Positions 28,009-36,751 of a stretch of DNA of 64,000 bases are shown here, in pieces. Numbering within the stretch: the first letter of the stretch is position 1; each line of letters begins with the position of its first letter. Both the position numbers and the translations under genes were made by a program. The notes under the pieces are model-generated. The model made no database searches. It saw only the letters and a list, made by a program, of their open reading frames with translations, and was not told the DNA's origin. Source of the DNA: BQJU01 sp965229635 (GTDB taxonomy: Bacteria > Bacteroidota > Bacteroidia > Chitinophagales > Saprospiraceae); contig OZ245894.1 in assembly GCA_965229635.1 (NCBI GenBank), positions 2,418,001 through 2,482,000 on the forward strand, given 5' to 3'.

Positions 28009-30447
28009 ATGTTCTATAATCACCTGAAAGGCGCATTCCGTGTATTGCGCAAAAATCGACTGTATACTGCCATTAATCTCATCGGCATGATGATCGGTAT
28101 TGCGGCGGTATTGCTCATTTTTCGAATGATTTCATTCGAGTTGAGTTTTAATGAAAATTTCGATAATTACGACAGCATCGTCCGGGTTGTGAGCGTGGAG
28201 GTGCGCCCGGAAGAAGGGGAAAACTATAGCACTTGTATTCCCTTACCGGCAATGGATGTGATGCGTAACGAGGTCAGCCAGTTTGAGTACATGTCCAAAG
28301 TGCATGAAGTATGGGCCACCCTGACCATTCCTGATCCGGATGGAGGGGCTCCGCTTAAAAAACTGGGCATGAATCCATTGGAAACGGCCTTCTTTGCCGA
28401 ACCGGAGTTTTTGCAAATCTTCAGTTTTGACTGGTTGGCCGGAGATCCACAAACGGCACTGGCTGAACCCAATGACATCCTACTGACCCGCAGCTTTGCC
28501 GAAAAGTGTTTTGACAATTGGGAAGATGCCCTGGGAAAGACCATCCTGGTGGAAAATCTGGTGCCGGTGACGGTTAAGGGCGTCATCGAGGATCTGCCAC
28601 CCAATTGTGATTTCACTTTTCCATTTCTGATTTCCTATCCGACAGTGGAGAACCATAATGAGTTGTTTTTTTTCGGTGGTGGCTGGGGCAGTTGCAGTTC
28701 TAATAATCAGGTGTACGCCAAACTGCATGATCCATCAGAAATGGACGCAGCCAATGAAATTCTGGCTGCCGTGGGCAAGGAGCAGTACAGTAGGCGCACC
28801 GGGAAACAAACCCGTTTTCACAGCCTTCAACCATTGTCAGAACTACATTACAGCGAACTGTACCGTAATTCAGGAACCCATACCATTGCTAAAAGTCGAT
28901 TAAAAATCCTGGCGGCAATTGGATTGCTCATCCTCATTATGGCCTGTTTTAATTTTATCAATCTGGCTACGGCTCAGGCATCCCTGCGTGCCCGGGAAGT
29001 AGGTGTTCGCAAAACGCTTGGTAGTGGAAGGAGACAGCTGATTGGACAGTTTATGGCGGAAACGGGTGTCATTGTAGTATTAGGGGTTATCCTCGGCACC
29101 ATTTTGGCGTCGATGATGTTGCCGCTATTGAGTGCTTTTTCCCACGTTCCCAAAGAAGTGCCATTCCTTTCCAATCCATTGATCATTGGCTTTTTGGTGG
29201 TCGCTACCATTTTGGTGACCTTATTATCAGGTATTTACCCGGCATTGGCCATGGCGCGTTTTCGGCCGGTACAGGCTTTGAACAACCATTCTGATAATTC
29301 GATATTTGGTGGGGTGGCCATCCGCAAATCATTGGTGGTATTACAGTTCTCTATTGCCCATGCATTGATCATTGGAGCGGCAATTACCATTCTTCAGCTG
29401 GACTACATTCGCTCCAAAGACCTGGGATTTAGTGATGAATTAGTCTATACTTTTAATATGAGCATCGATAGCTCGGGTATTTCCCGCCAGGAGGCTTTAA
29501 AGCAGCGATTGCTGCAATTGCCTAATGTTTCGAACGTCAGCCTGAGCAGCGACCAGCCTTTATCCGACAATACCTGGTCGTCTAATTTTCGCTTTGCTTC
29601 CCGCCCGGAAGACGAGCCTTTTGAAATGAGTATGAAGTTTTGCGATATTGATTACCAGGAGACTTATGGCTTGGATATGCTGGCCGGGCGATGGTTGTCG
29701 CCATCAGACACTATGAAGGAGGCCGTTGTGAATGAGACTGTCATGCAAAAACTGGGATTTCGGGACCCAAAGGAACTCCTTGGACAAAAACTGAATTTGG
29801 GCGCAAACCGGAGCCTGGCCCTGGATATTGTTGGCGTGACAAAGGATTTTCATTCCCACTCTTTCCACGAAGCCAATGAGCCCTTGATGATGACTACCAG
29901 GAAAGAATATTATTGGGAGGTTGGCGTGAAAATGAATCCTGGTGAATTGGCAGCAACAGTAGCCAGCATTCAAAAAGTCTATAATGAGGTACTGCCCGAA
30001 CAGGTTTTCGACGGTAATTTTCTGGATGAACGTATTGCCCGGTACTACGAAGAAGACAGTCGGCTGGCGGCCATCTGTAAGGCTTTTGGCTTACTGGCGA
30101 TCATCATTTCTTGTTTAGGGTTATTTGGTTTGGCTACTCACGCCGCTGCACAAAGAATTAAGGAAATTGGTATTCGCAAAGTGCTTGGTGCCAGCGTGGT
30201 AGAGTTGGTTGGCTTATTATCCAAGGAATTTCTTCTGATTGTCTTCATTGCCTTGTTGATTGGTACACCGCTTGCCTGGTACTTTATGGGCCGATGGCTG
30301 GATTATTTTGCCTATCACATCGACTTGCATTGGTGGATTTTTGCACTGTCCGGACTATTGTCCATGCTGATTGCATTCTTGACGGTTAGTTACAAAAGTA
30401 TTCGGGCGGCTTTGGCCAATCCGGTGAAAGCCTTGCGAAGTGAATAG
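28009..30447 (+). CDS. MacB/FtsX-type permease 4
   Basis: An 812-residue permease. The ATG at 28009 (MFYNHLKGAFRVLRKNRLYT) is preferred to an in-frame ATG three codons upstream, because it gives the same basic N-terminus as the other permeases. Helix 1 is TAINLIGMMIGIAAVLLIF. The first coupling loop is LRAREVGVRKTLGSGRRQL; the second is QRIKEIGIRKVLGASV, with Ile in place of Thr. It ends RAALANPVKALRSE. The last 26 bp of the conserved ALANPV coding segment (30403-30428) are identical to those of permeases 1 and 5. An 84-nt gap with a small hairpin separates it from permease 5. Confidence 0.92.
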   Translation: MFYNHLKGAFRVLRKNRLYTAINLIGMMIGIAAVLLIFRMISFELSFNENFDNYDSIVRVVSVEVRPEEGENYSTCIPLPAMDVMRNEVSQFEYMSKVHEVWATLTIPDPDGGAPLKKLGMNPLETAFFAEPEFLQIFSFDWLAGDPQTALAEPNDILLTRSFAEKCFDNWEDALGKTILVENLVPVTVKGVIEDLPPNCDFTFPFLISYPTVENHNELFFFGGGWGSCSSNNQVYAKLHDPSEMDAANEILAAVGKEQYSRRTGKQTRFHSLQPLSELHYSELYRNSGTHTIAKSRLKILAAIGLLILIMACFNFINLATAQASLRAREVGVRKTLGSGRRQLIGQFMAETGVIVVLGVILGTILASMMLPLLSAFSHVPKEVPFLSNPLIIGFLVVATILVTLLSGIYPALAMARFRPVQALNNHSDNSIFGGVAIRKSLVVLQFSIAHALIIGAAITILQLDYIRSKDLGFSDELVYTFNMSIDSSGISRQEALKQRLLQLPNVSNVSLSSDQPLSDNTWSSNFRFASRPEDEPFEMSMKFCDIDYQETYGLDMLAGRWLSPSDTMKEAVVNETVMQKLGFRDPKELLGQKLNLGANRSLALDIVGVTKDFHSHSFHEANEPLMMTTRKEYYWEVGVKMNPGELAATVASIQKVYNEVLPEQVFDGNFLDERIARYYEEDSRLAAICKAFGLLAIIISCLGLFGLATHAAAQRIKEIGIRKVLGASVVELVGLLSKEFLLIVFIALLIGTPLAWYFMGRWLDYFAYHIDLHWWIFALSGLLSMLIAFLTVSYKSIRAALANPVKALRSE

Positions 30448-30487
30448 CGACAATTTGAGCCCGAAATAACTCCAGTTACTCTAATAG

Positions 30488-30500
30488 GGGGCAGCGCCCC
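30488..30500 (+). terminator. Small GC hairpin between permeases 4 and 5
   Basis: GGGGC-AGC-GCCCC (30488-30500), followed by ATTTTA. The stem is short and the T tract poor, so it is more likely an attenuator or mRNA-processing hairpin than a full terminator. Confidence 0.3.
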
Positions 30501-30531
30501 ATTTTAACATCTTAAAGACAAATCACCCGTT

Positions 30532-32952
30532 ATGTTGTACAATTATATCAAAGTTGCCCTTAGAAACTTATGGAAATTCAAATTCTATTCCCTGATCAAT
30601 ATCATTGGGTTGGCTACTGCCGTTACGGCCTTTCTGTTTATCTTTTTGTATGTCAATGACGAACTGACGCACGATCGTTTTCATCCCAATGCCGATCGAA
30701 TTTACCGGTCCGATATAAATGCGCAATTGGGTGATCAGGAAATCTCCACTGCCGATAATGCGGCACCATTTGGACCAACGATCAAGGCGGAATTTCCGGA
30801 GGTGGAAGACTACATGCGCCTTCGCTATCGGGGGAGTTATCTGGTACATTACGAAGAGCAGCATTTCCGGGAGGACCACATCATTTTTGCTGATAGCAAT
30901 CTCTTTCAATTTTTTGCCATTCCTCTCATTCAAGGGGACCCCCTAACCGCATTGAGGAATCCTAACACAGTCGTGATTTCTGAGCAGGTGGCTCAAAAAT
31001 ATTTTGGAGATGAAAACCCTGTTGGCAAGCCAATTACTTTGGACAACGAATACAAATACACGGTAACCGGCGTACGAGGAAACATGCCGGAAAATACCGA
31101 TTTTGACTTTGATTTTTACCTGTCGTTGAGCTCGCTTGAGGAAAGCCGCAACGAAGAATGGGGAAGTTTTAATTTTACCACCTTTTTGCGCCTACGCGAG
31201 GGGACAGATATGGCTGCCTTTACGGAAAAAGTTAATCCCATTATGCTCAGCCAGTATTTTGGCCCCGCCGTGGAAAAATACATCGGCCAGCGTTGGCAGG
31301 AACTGTTGCAGGGAAGCAACTATTTTAGCTACGCTTTTTTTCCTTTGGAACGCATCCACTTGTATTCTGATAAAGATGATGAATTGGGTGCCAATGGAGA
31401 CATTAAATACGTGTGGATATTCTCATTGATCGGTTTGTTCATCTTGTTGATTGCCTGTATCAATTTTATCAACCTGACCACCGCCCGTTCAGCTATTCGC
31501 GCCCGGGAAGTGGGCATCAGAAAGGTAGTAGGCGCCCAAAAAAGTCAGCTTTTTACCCAGTTTTTGAGCGAAACCACCTTGCTGACCGTCTTTGCCTTGG
31601 TTCTCTCCGGATTGATGATCAGGCTCTTGTTTCCGTATTTCAATCAACTCTCCGGTAAGGAACTGGAATTTGGGCAGCTGATTTCCACGCGTTTTATTTT
31701 CACGGTATTGGCTTTGATCCCGTTGATTGGTTTGCTCGCGGGCAGCTATCCGGCCATCTTGTTATCGCGATTTAAGGTGGTTAGAGTGCTCAAAGGCAGC
31801 ATCTTTCAAGGCCGCCGTAAAGACAATTTGCGCAATGCGCTGGTGGTTTTTCAATTTTTGATCACCATGGCGTTGATCTCTGGTACTTTGGTGGTCTATC
31901 AGCAGTTGCAGTACATCCAACATAAAAACCTTGGTTTTGATCGCAATCATCTGCTGACCATCAGTGATGCTTATGCATTGCAAAACAATGTCGCCACCTT
32001 CAAAGCCAAAACGGAAGCTTATCCAGAGGTGGAGCGCACCACGGTTTCCAGCTTTTTGCCAACGCCCAGTTCACGCAATACTTCCTCCTATTTTGTCGGC
32101 CGTAACCGCGAGCAGGACAATGTGGTCATTCTCAACAACTGGGATGTGGATGAAGACTACATTCCCACGATGGGCATGCAGGTGCTCGAAGGGCGCAACT
32201 TTTCTACCGACTTTCCTTCCGACAGTGCCGCCGTCGTCATCAACGAACGAATGGCGGCCTATTTTGGGGATAAAGACCCAATCGGGCAATACCTCTCAGA
32301 ATTTGATGATAATGAACAGATTACGGCCTATAAAGTCATAGGTGTCGTGAAGGACTTTCACTTTTCCAGCTTGCGCCAGAATATTGCCCCGTTGGCCTTT
32401 TTCCTGCGGCCCAGCCAGGGATTCCTGACCTTACGACTGAAGGGTAATGATTTATCAAACACCATCCAAAAGCTGAAAAGCGACTGGGATCTGCTCGCCC
32501 CGGGCCAACCCTTTGATTACACCCTGATGGACGAGCGTTTCAACCGCATGTACGAAGGCGAACTACAGATTGGCCAAATCATTGGTGTCTTTTCTCTTTT
32601 GGCTATATTTATTGCCACCATTGGCCTACTGGGCCTGGTCTCTTTTGCCGCTCAGCAGCGCACCAAGGAGATTGGTATCCGCAAGGTGTTGGGGGCTTCT
32701 GTGACGGGCATTGTAGGCTTATTATCCAAAGATTTTATTCAGCTCATTCTCATCGCCCTGGTCACCGCCATCCCCATCACCTGGTACGTGATGAACCGCT
32801 GGCTGGAGAATTTCGCCTACCGCATCGATATGCCCTGGTGGACTTTCCTGTTGGCGGGAATCATTGCTATTGGCATTGCGCTGCTGACCGTAAGCTTTCA
32901 GACGATACGGGCGGCTTTGGCCAATCCGGTGAAGTCATTGCGGAGTGAATGA
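30532..32952 (+). CDS. MacB/FtsX-type permease 5 (last of run 1)
   Basis: An 806-residue permease with helix 1 SLINIIGLATAVTAFLFIFL, periplasmic strands IYRSDINAQLG and FFAIPLIQGDPLTALRNP, a first coupling loop IRAREVGIRKVVGAQKSQL and a second QRTKEIGIRKVLGASV. The tail is RAALANPVKSLRSE. It closes the first run; the next gene (33016-33246) is on the opposite strand. It resembles permeases 9 and 10 of the second run in the TLVVYQQL and LGFDRNH region of its second half. I saw no terminator directly after its stop. Confidence 0.92.
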   Translation: MLYNYIKVALRNLWKFKFYSLINIIGLATAVTAFLFIFLYVNDELTHDRFHPNADRIYRSDINAQLGDQEISTADNAAPFGPTIKAEFPEVEDYMRLRYRGSYLVHYEEQHFREDHIIFADSNLFQFFAIPLIQGDPLTALRNPNTVVISEQVAQKYFGDENPVGKPITLDNEYKYTVTGVRGNMPENTDFDFDFYLSLSSLEESRNEEWGSFNFTTFLRLREGTDMAAFTEKVNPIMLSQYFGPAVEKYIGQRWQELLQGSNYFSYAFFPLERIHLYSDKDDELGANGDIKYVWIFSLIGLFILLIACINFINLTTARSAIRAREVGIRKVVGAQKSQLFTQFLSETTLLTVFALVLSGLMIRLLFPYFNQLSGKELEFGQLISTRFIFTVLALIPLIGLLAGSYPAILLSRFKVVRVLKGSIFQGRRKDNLRNALVVFQFLITMALISGTLVVYQQLQYIQHKNLGFDRNHLLTISDAYALQNNVATFKAKTEAYPEVERTTVSSFLPTPSSRNTSSYFVGRNREQDNVVILNNWDVDEDYIPTMGMQVLEGRNFSTDFPSDSAAVVINERMAAYFGDKDPIGQYLSEFDDNEQITAYKVIGVVKDFHFSSLRQNIAPLAFFLRPSQGFLTLRLKGNDLSNTIQKLKSDWDLLAPGQPFDYTLMDERFNRMYEGELQIGQIIGVFSLLAIFIATIGLLGLVSFAAQQRTKEIGIRKVLGASVTGIVGLLSKDFIQLILIALVTAIPITWYVMNRWLENFAYRIDMPWWTFLLAGIIAIGIALLTVSFQTIRAALANPVKSLRSE

Positions 32953-33015
32953 GTGGTGAGTTTTATCTATTCACCAACAAAGGATAGTCAGGAGGAGGGA
33001 ATAATTTTGCCTTTA

Positions 33016-33246
33016 TTAAAGCTTCTGATAAGCCTTTATCTTTGCAAGTCGCATTAAATGTTCTAAAAGAAGATAATGGTCAAGTTCTTCCTGTTCTTTC
33101 TCAGAAATCTCCTGTGATTTTGCTTTATCAATGAGCTCAAAAACTCTTTTTCGTGTAGTCTCAGAAGCTTTAAATTCCAAAACACGATTGGGGTTTTCTC
33201 TTGCAATGAAATCAACAATTTCCTCGACGGCAGAAGTAACGATCAT
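33016..33246 (-). CDS. Small conserved hypothetical protein (76 aa)
   Basis: A 76-residue acidic, helical protein: IVDFIARENPNRVLEFKAS, then RKRVFELIDKAKSQEISEKEQEELDHYLLLEHLMRLAKIKA. Proteins with the same pattern (short strand, F-x-x-S, then L(T/S)xEExxELDxYxxLEHLMRLAKxxA) are common in Bacteroidota and cyanobacteria and are often found beside toxin genes as possible antitoxins, but no toxin gene is adjacent here. The function is therefore unassigned. It converges on permease 5 and lies 79 nt upstream (in its own direction) of the stop of the minus-strand permease. Confidence 0.7.
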   Translation of the reverse strand: MIVTSAVEEIVDFIARENPNRVLEFKASETTRKRVFELIDKAKSQEISEKEQEELDHYLLLEHLMRLAKIKAYQKL

Positions 33247-33325
33247 ATTTATCGAATTGCTTTTGTATAAAACAAATATCGGAAAGATTAGATTAACCTG
33301 CTGATTTTTTTTGCATGGGAGGAGC

Positions 33326-35923
33326 TCACTCCTCCTTCAAACATTGCACCGGATTCACCCGCACTGCCCCAATAGTTTGCAAGCCAATGGTCATCCAGGC
33401 CAGCCCCAACATGGCCAGCCCTGGGAGCATAAAATACCACCATTGCAACTCAATGCGATAGGCAAAGCCTCCGAGCCAGTGCCTGGATAGGTAAAAGCTG
33501 ACCGGAATGGCAATGATGATGGCCAGCAGGATGCTGCGGGTAAAGTTTTTGGTAAACAGTCCCACAATTTCCAGGGCACTGGCACCCAGTACTTTCCGAA
33601 TGCCGATTTCTTTGGTCTTTTGTTTGGCCATGAAGGCCGCCAGTCCAAATAGCCCAATGGAGGCGATGAAGATGGCGAGTAGGGTGAAGATCAGTAGCAA
33701 CTCACCCATTTGTTGCTCGGACCGGTACAATTGGTCAAACCGTTCATTCAGAAACTGGTACTCAAAAGGGTAGGGGGAGTGCTGCTGTAATCCGGCTTCC
33801 AGTGTCGTCAGCGTACCGCCCAGGTTTTCCGGACGGACCTTAACCGCAATCTGGTCAAAATAATCGTCCATCACCATCATCAAGGGCGCAATTTCCAGAT
33901 GCAGGGAATGCATGTGAAAATCTTTGACCACGCCGATTACCGTGCGGGATTTGTGGTCTAGCAGCGATTGTCCGATGGCCGCCTCTGGGCTCCAGCCGAA
34001 GGCCTTGGCCGCCGATTCGTTGAGGATGATGCCTTCTTCAAAATCGGATTGGATATCCGGAGAGAAGGTGCGCCCCGCCAGCAAGGGAATGCTGAATACG
34101 TCCAGATAATCATAGCCTTGCCGGGCCCGGTAAATGAGGCTGGCGGCTTCTTTTGCCTCTCCGGCTTTCCGCAATTTGGTGTTGGAGGTAACATTGGTGG
34201 GCAACTCCGAAGTAGTTGTAACCGCCAGTAAATTGGGATTTTTTGCCCATTCATTTTTTAGCGCTGGAATGTGCTTACGCAATTCCCGGTCCTGGATCGG
34301 AATGACCACCACCTGTTCTTTTTGGTACCCCAATTCCTTTTGTTGGATATACTGAAATTGGCGGTAAATGACCAGACTGCAAATGATCAGTCCCACCGAC
34401 ACCGCATACTGACCGACCATTAACCAATGCTGCAATTTTTGATCGGAAAGGCGTCGGTCCTTGCTGCCTTTTAGGACTTGTACCGGCCGCAGGGATGACA
34501 TCACCAGCGCCGGATAACTGCCCGAAAGGAGTCCCACCACAATCATCAATACCGCCAGTCCGGGAAGTAGCCAGGTGTTGGTCAGCAAATTTAATTCAAT
34601 GGATCGATCCAGGACGTTGTTCACCAGAGGGAGCAGCAACTGGCTGGCAAGTAGCGCGAGCACCAAAGCCAGGAACGTAATGAGCACCGACTCACTAAGA
34701 AATTGCCCCAACACCTGCCGGTAGCGCGCACCAACTACCTTGCGAATGCCTACTTCCCGGGTTCTCTTGATGGAACGGGCAATGGCTAAGTTCATATAAT
34801 TGATACAAGCCAGCAGTAGGACCAGAATTGCAATGATGGAAAATAAACGGATATACTGCATATTGCCTTTTATGCCTGTATCGAAATTAATGCCCTGCTC
34901 AAAATGCAGATCGGACAGAGATTGCAATTGATAGCTGAGTTTAAAGGGGAAGTTTTCCGGCTGTTGCCAATATTTATCCAATAAAGCCGGTAATTTTTGC
35001 TGTAAAGCGAGGTCATTGGCTCCCGGAGTTAAGCGGCAAAAAGTCATATAATCGCTATTGTTCCACTGGTCTCCTTTTAGGTCGTAATCGTATTGGCCGT
35101 TAGAGCCAATATCTGTTAAAAAACTAAAGGAAATGGTCGCCGTTTCCGGCAAATCTTCTAGGACACCGGTCACGGTGAATGCCTCCTTATTTTGAAAAGT
35201 CAATACCTCTCCAATCGGGTTTTGCTGACCAAAAATCTTTTGTGCCAGCGAAGCTGTTAGTATCATACTTTTGCCTTCCTGAAGTGCCGTTGCCGGATTG
35301 CCGTGGAGAAATGGGTAAGGAAATACCTGAAAGAAAGCCTCATCTGCCCACAGTCCCGGCTCATAAAAATGGCTTTGTTCACGACTCAACAATGCGGATT
35401 GATCGCGGAAGGTGGTGGCCTGTGCTACCTCGGAAAATTCCGCCTCCATTGCCGGGGCAAGGCCAACGGGGGTGTAGGCATATTTATCAGATCCCTGATA
35501 TTCATTACCGCCCATTCGTTGGTAGACACGATAAACTTCTTCGGGATGATCCGTGAATTGATCAAAGGAAAGTTCGTGTTGCACATAGAGGAAAATCAGG
35601 ATAAAACCGGTGAGGCCAAGTGTCAATCCGCCGATGTTGATAGCCGTGTACAGTTTTTGTTTCATCATACTCCGGCGAGCGACCTTGAAGTAGTTTTTGA
35701 GCATTGCGGCTTGGGGGACCGGATTGAAATGGAAGGACTTGATAAAATCGGGCCGAAAGTAGTGCAGTACTTGCCAATAGAAGGCCAAATTAGCCCATCG
35801 GGAAGCACTTTCCTGCTGTTCTTCAAAGAGTTCGACCAGGTCCCCTTCGATTTCTTCCAGGTAATCTTCCCGGCAAAACCAGCGCAGGAATTTGAGGGCG
35901 TTTTTAGGTGGTGGTAGTTTCAT
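33326..35923 (-). CDS. Permease with N-terminal prefix domain, paired with PadR
   Basis: An 865-residue permease. The first 70 residues (MKLPPPKNALKFLRWFCRED, YLEEIEGDLVELFEEQ, then WQVLHYFRPDFIKSF) form the helical permease prefix domain found in Bacteroidota FtsX-like transporters encoded with PadR. A normal double-unit MacB/FtsX body follows, starting MLKNYFKVARRSMMKQKLYT. Coupling loops are KRTREVGIRKVVGA and QKTKEIGIRKVLGASA; the tail is GAVRVNPVQCLKEE rather than RAALANPVKSLRSE. Its ATG overlaps the PadR stop (ATGA, 35920-35923). It is the only minus-strand permease and appears to be regulated separately from the two plus-strand runs. Confidence 0.92.
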   Translation of the reverse strand: MKLPPPKNALKFLRWFCREDYLEEIEGDLVELFEEQQESASRWANLAFYWQVLHYFRPDFIKSFHFNPVPQAAMLKNYFKVARRSMMKQKLYTAINIGGLTLGLTGFILIFLYVQHELSFDQFTDHPEEVYRVYQRMGGNEYQGSDKYAYTPVGLAPAMEAEFSEVAQATTFRDQSALLSREQSHFYEPGLWADEAFFQVFPYPFLHGNPATALQEGKSMILTASLAQKIFGQQNPIGEVLTFQNKEAFTVTGVLEDLPETATISFSFLTDIGSNGQYDYDLKGDQWNNSDYMTFCRLTPGANDLALQQKLPALLDKYWQQPENFPFKLSYQLQSLSDLHFEQGINFDTGIKGNMQYIRLFSIIAILVLLLACINYMNLAIARSIKRTREVGIRKVVGARYRQVLGQFLSESVLITFLALVLALLASQLLLPLVNNVLDRSIELNLLTNTWLLPGLAVLMIVVGLLSGSYPALVMSSLRPVQVLKGSKDRRLSDQKLQHWLMVGQYAVSVGLIICSLVIYRQFQYIQQKELGYQKEQVVVIPIQDRELRKHIPALKNEWAKNPNLLAVTTTSELPTNVTSNTKLRKAGEAKEAASLIYRARQGYDYLDVFSIPLLAGRTFSPDIQSDFEEGIILNESAAKAFGWSPEAAIGQSLLDHKSRTVIGVVKDFHMHSLHLEIAPLMMVMDDYFDQIAVKVRPENLGGTLTTLEAGLQQHSPYPFEYQFLNERFDQLYRSEQQMGELLLIFTLLAIFIASIGLFGLAAFMAKQKTKEIGIRKVLGASALEIVGLFTKNFTRSILLAIIIAIPVSFYLSRHWLGGFAYRIELQWWYFMLPGLAMLGLAWMTIGLQTIGAVRVNPVQCLKEE

Positions 35924-36252
35924 GAGCCGAAGGAGATATTGGGGATTTGTTGGTAAATGGAAGTCCTGATCTCGTATTGGCGATCGAGCATGCGTTTGCC
36001 CAGTGCGGTGATGACGTAAAACTTCTTTCTTCGTCCTCCTCTATCCTGTGTAATGCCCCCAAATTGGGAGGAGACGTATCCTTTTTCCTTCATACGCTTG
36101 AGCGCAACGTGTACGGCGCTGATGTTGATCTTACGATCGAGGGTTTCCTCCAGGTGTTCCTTGATCGACACCCCGTAGGCCTGATCGTGTTGGGCGGCAA
36201 CGGTTAACAAGACCAATTCTTCAAATTCTCCAAGGCTGTTAGATTCTTGCAT
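35920..36252 (-). CDS. PadR family transcriptional regulator
   Basis: A 110-residue winged-helix repressor of the small PadR class. It shows LGEFEELVLLTVAAQHDQAYGVSIKEHLEE (helices 1-2), KINISAVHVALKRMKEKGYVSSQFGG (recognition helix and wing) and RRKKFYVITALGKRML, all standard for PadR. It is translationally coupled to the permease with the prefix domain. PadR/permease pairs of this kind are usual in Bacteroidota and Acidobacteriota. A 12-bp inverted repeat overlapping a promoter-like element upstream (36311-36366) is a likely autoregulatory operator. Confidence 0.93.
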   Translation of the reverse strand: MQESNSLGEFEELVLLTVAAQHDQAYGVSIKEHLEETLDRKINISAVHVALKRMKEKGYVSSQFGGITQDRGGRRKKFYVITALGKRMLDRQYEIRTSIYQQIPNISFGS

Positions 36253-36751
36253 GTCGGATGTGAGCTTTTGATTTTGATATCTCCGTGACCAAAGGAAATC
36301 GCGCGGAGATCATTTACTTAACGAATGTAAAAGTAATATATTATATTCACTTTTGTTAAGTAAATGGTGGAAAGTTGTCAAAAACTGATTTCTGGTAGGC
36401 TTTTATAAATTACACTGCTTGCCGAGAGATAAATGTTAAAAAACAGAATTTTGATTTGTTTTTATTGAAATGAATTCATATCTTGCCACTGCAAAGCAAC
36501 CATCCTTTAGGATTACTCATCCAGGTTCAGCAAAACAAATTATCAGCGCTCAAGCATTTTTTATCAGCAAAGTAAAACATCAGCACTATTTGCGGTATAG
36601 CGTCATCGTTATGCCCTAATCCTCTGTTGATCAGGCTCAACGCTTCGCGTTTTGCCCCGGCAAAGCTATGCCAAAGGCGGTCAATATATCCTGGCGATAG
36701 TGCCACACCACTCCAGTACTTGGGGTGTTTACCATTTTATTTTGTATAAAA
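36253..36751. other. Intergenic region, 499 bp
   Basis: Between the divergent PadR and metalloprotease-lipoprotein genes. Besides the PadR operator it contains a 10-bp palindrome ATGAATTCAT near 36470 and, just after it, a weak -33/-7 pair (TTTG at 36455, 20 nt, TATCTTG at 36479). The remaining sequence shows no gene and no clear hairpin. Codon-like structure is absent, so most of it may be leader or decayed sequence. Confidence 0.4.
36311..36366 (-). promoter_or_regulatory. Inverted repeat operator/promoter of the PadR-permease operon
   Basis: CATTTACTTAAC (36311-36322) and its exact complement GTTAAGTAAATG (36355-36366), a 12-bp inverted repeat with a 32-bp AT-rich spacer. A further AAAAGT/ACTTTT pair lies inside with a slightly different centre. 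On the minus strand the spacer contains TACTTTTA (36328-36335), 7 of 8 matches to the -7 consensus TAnnTTTG. PadR repressors bind such palindromes over their own promoters. Confidence 0.55.

Noticed and set aside
35303..35917. Plus-strand 204-codon frame opposite the PadR-linked permease
   Set aside because: It is antisense to the clear prefix-domain permease and has no motif of its own.
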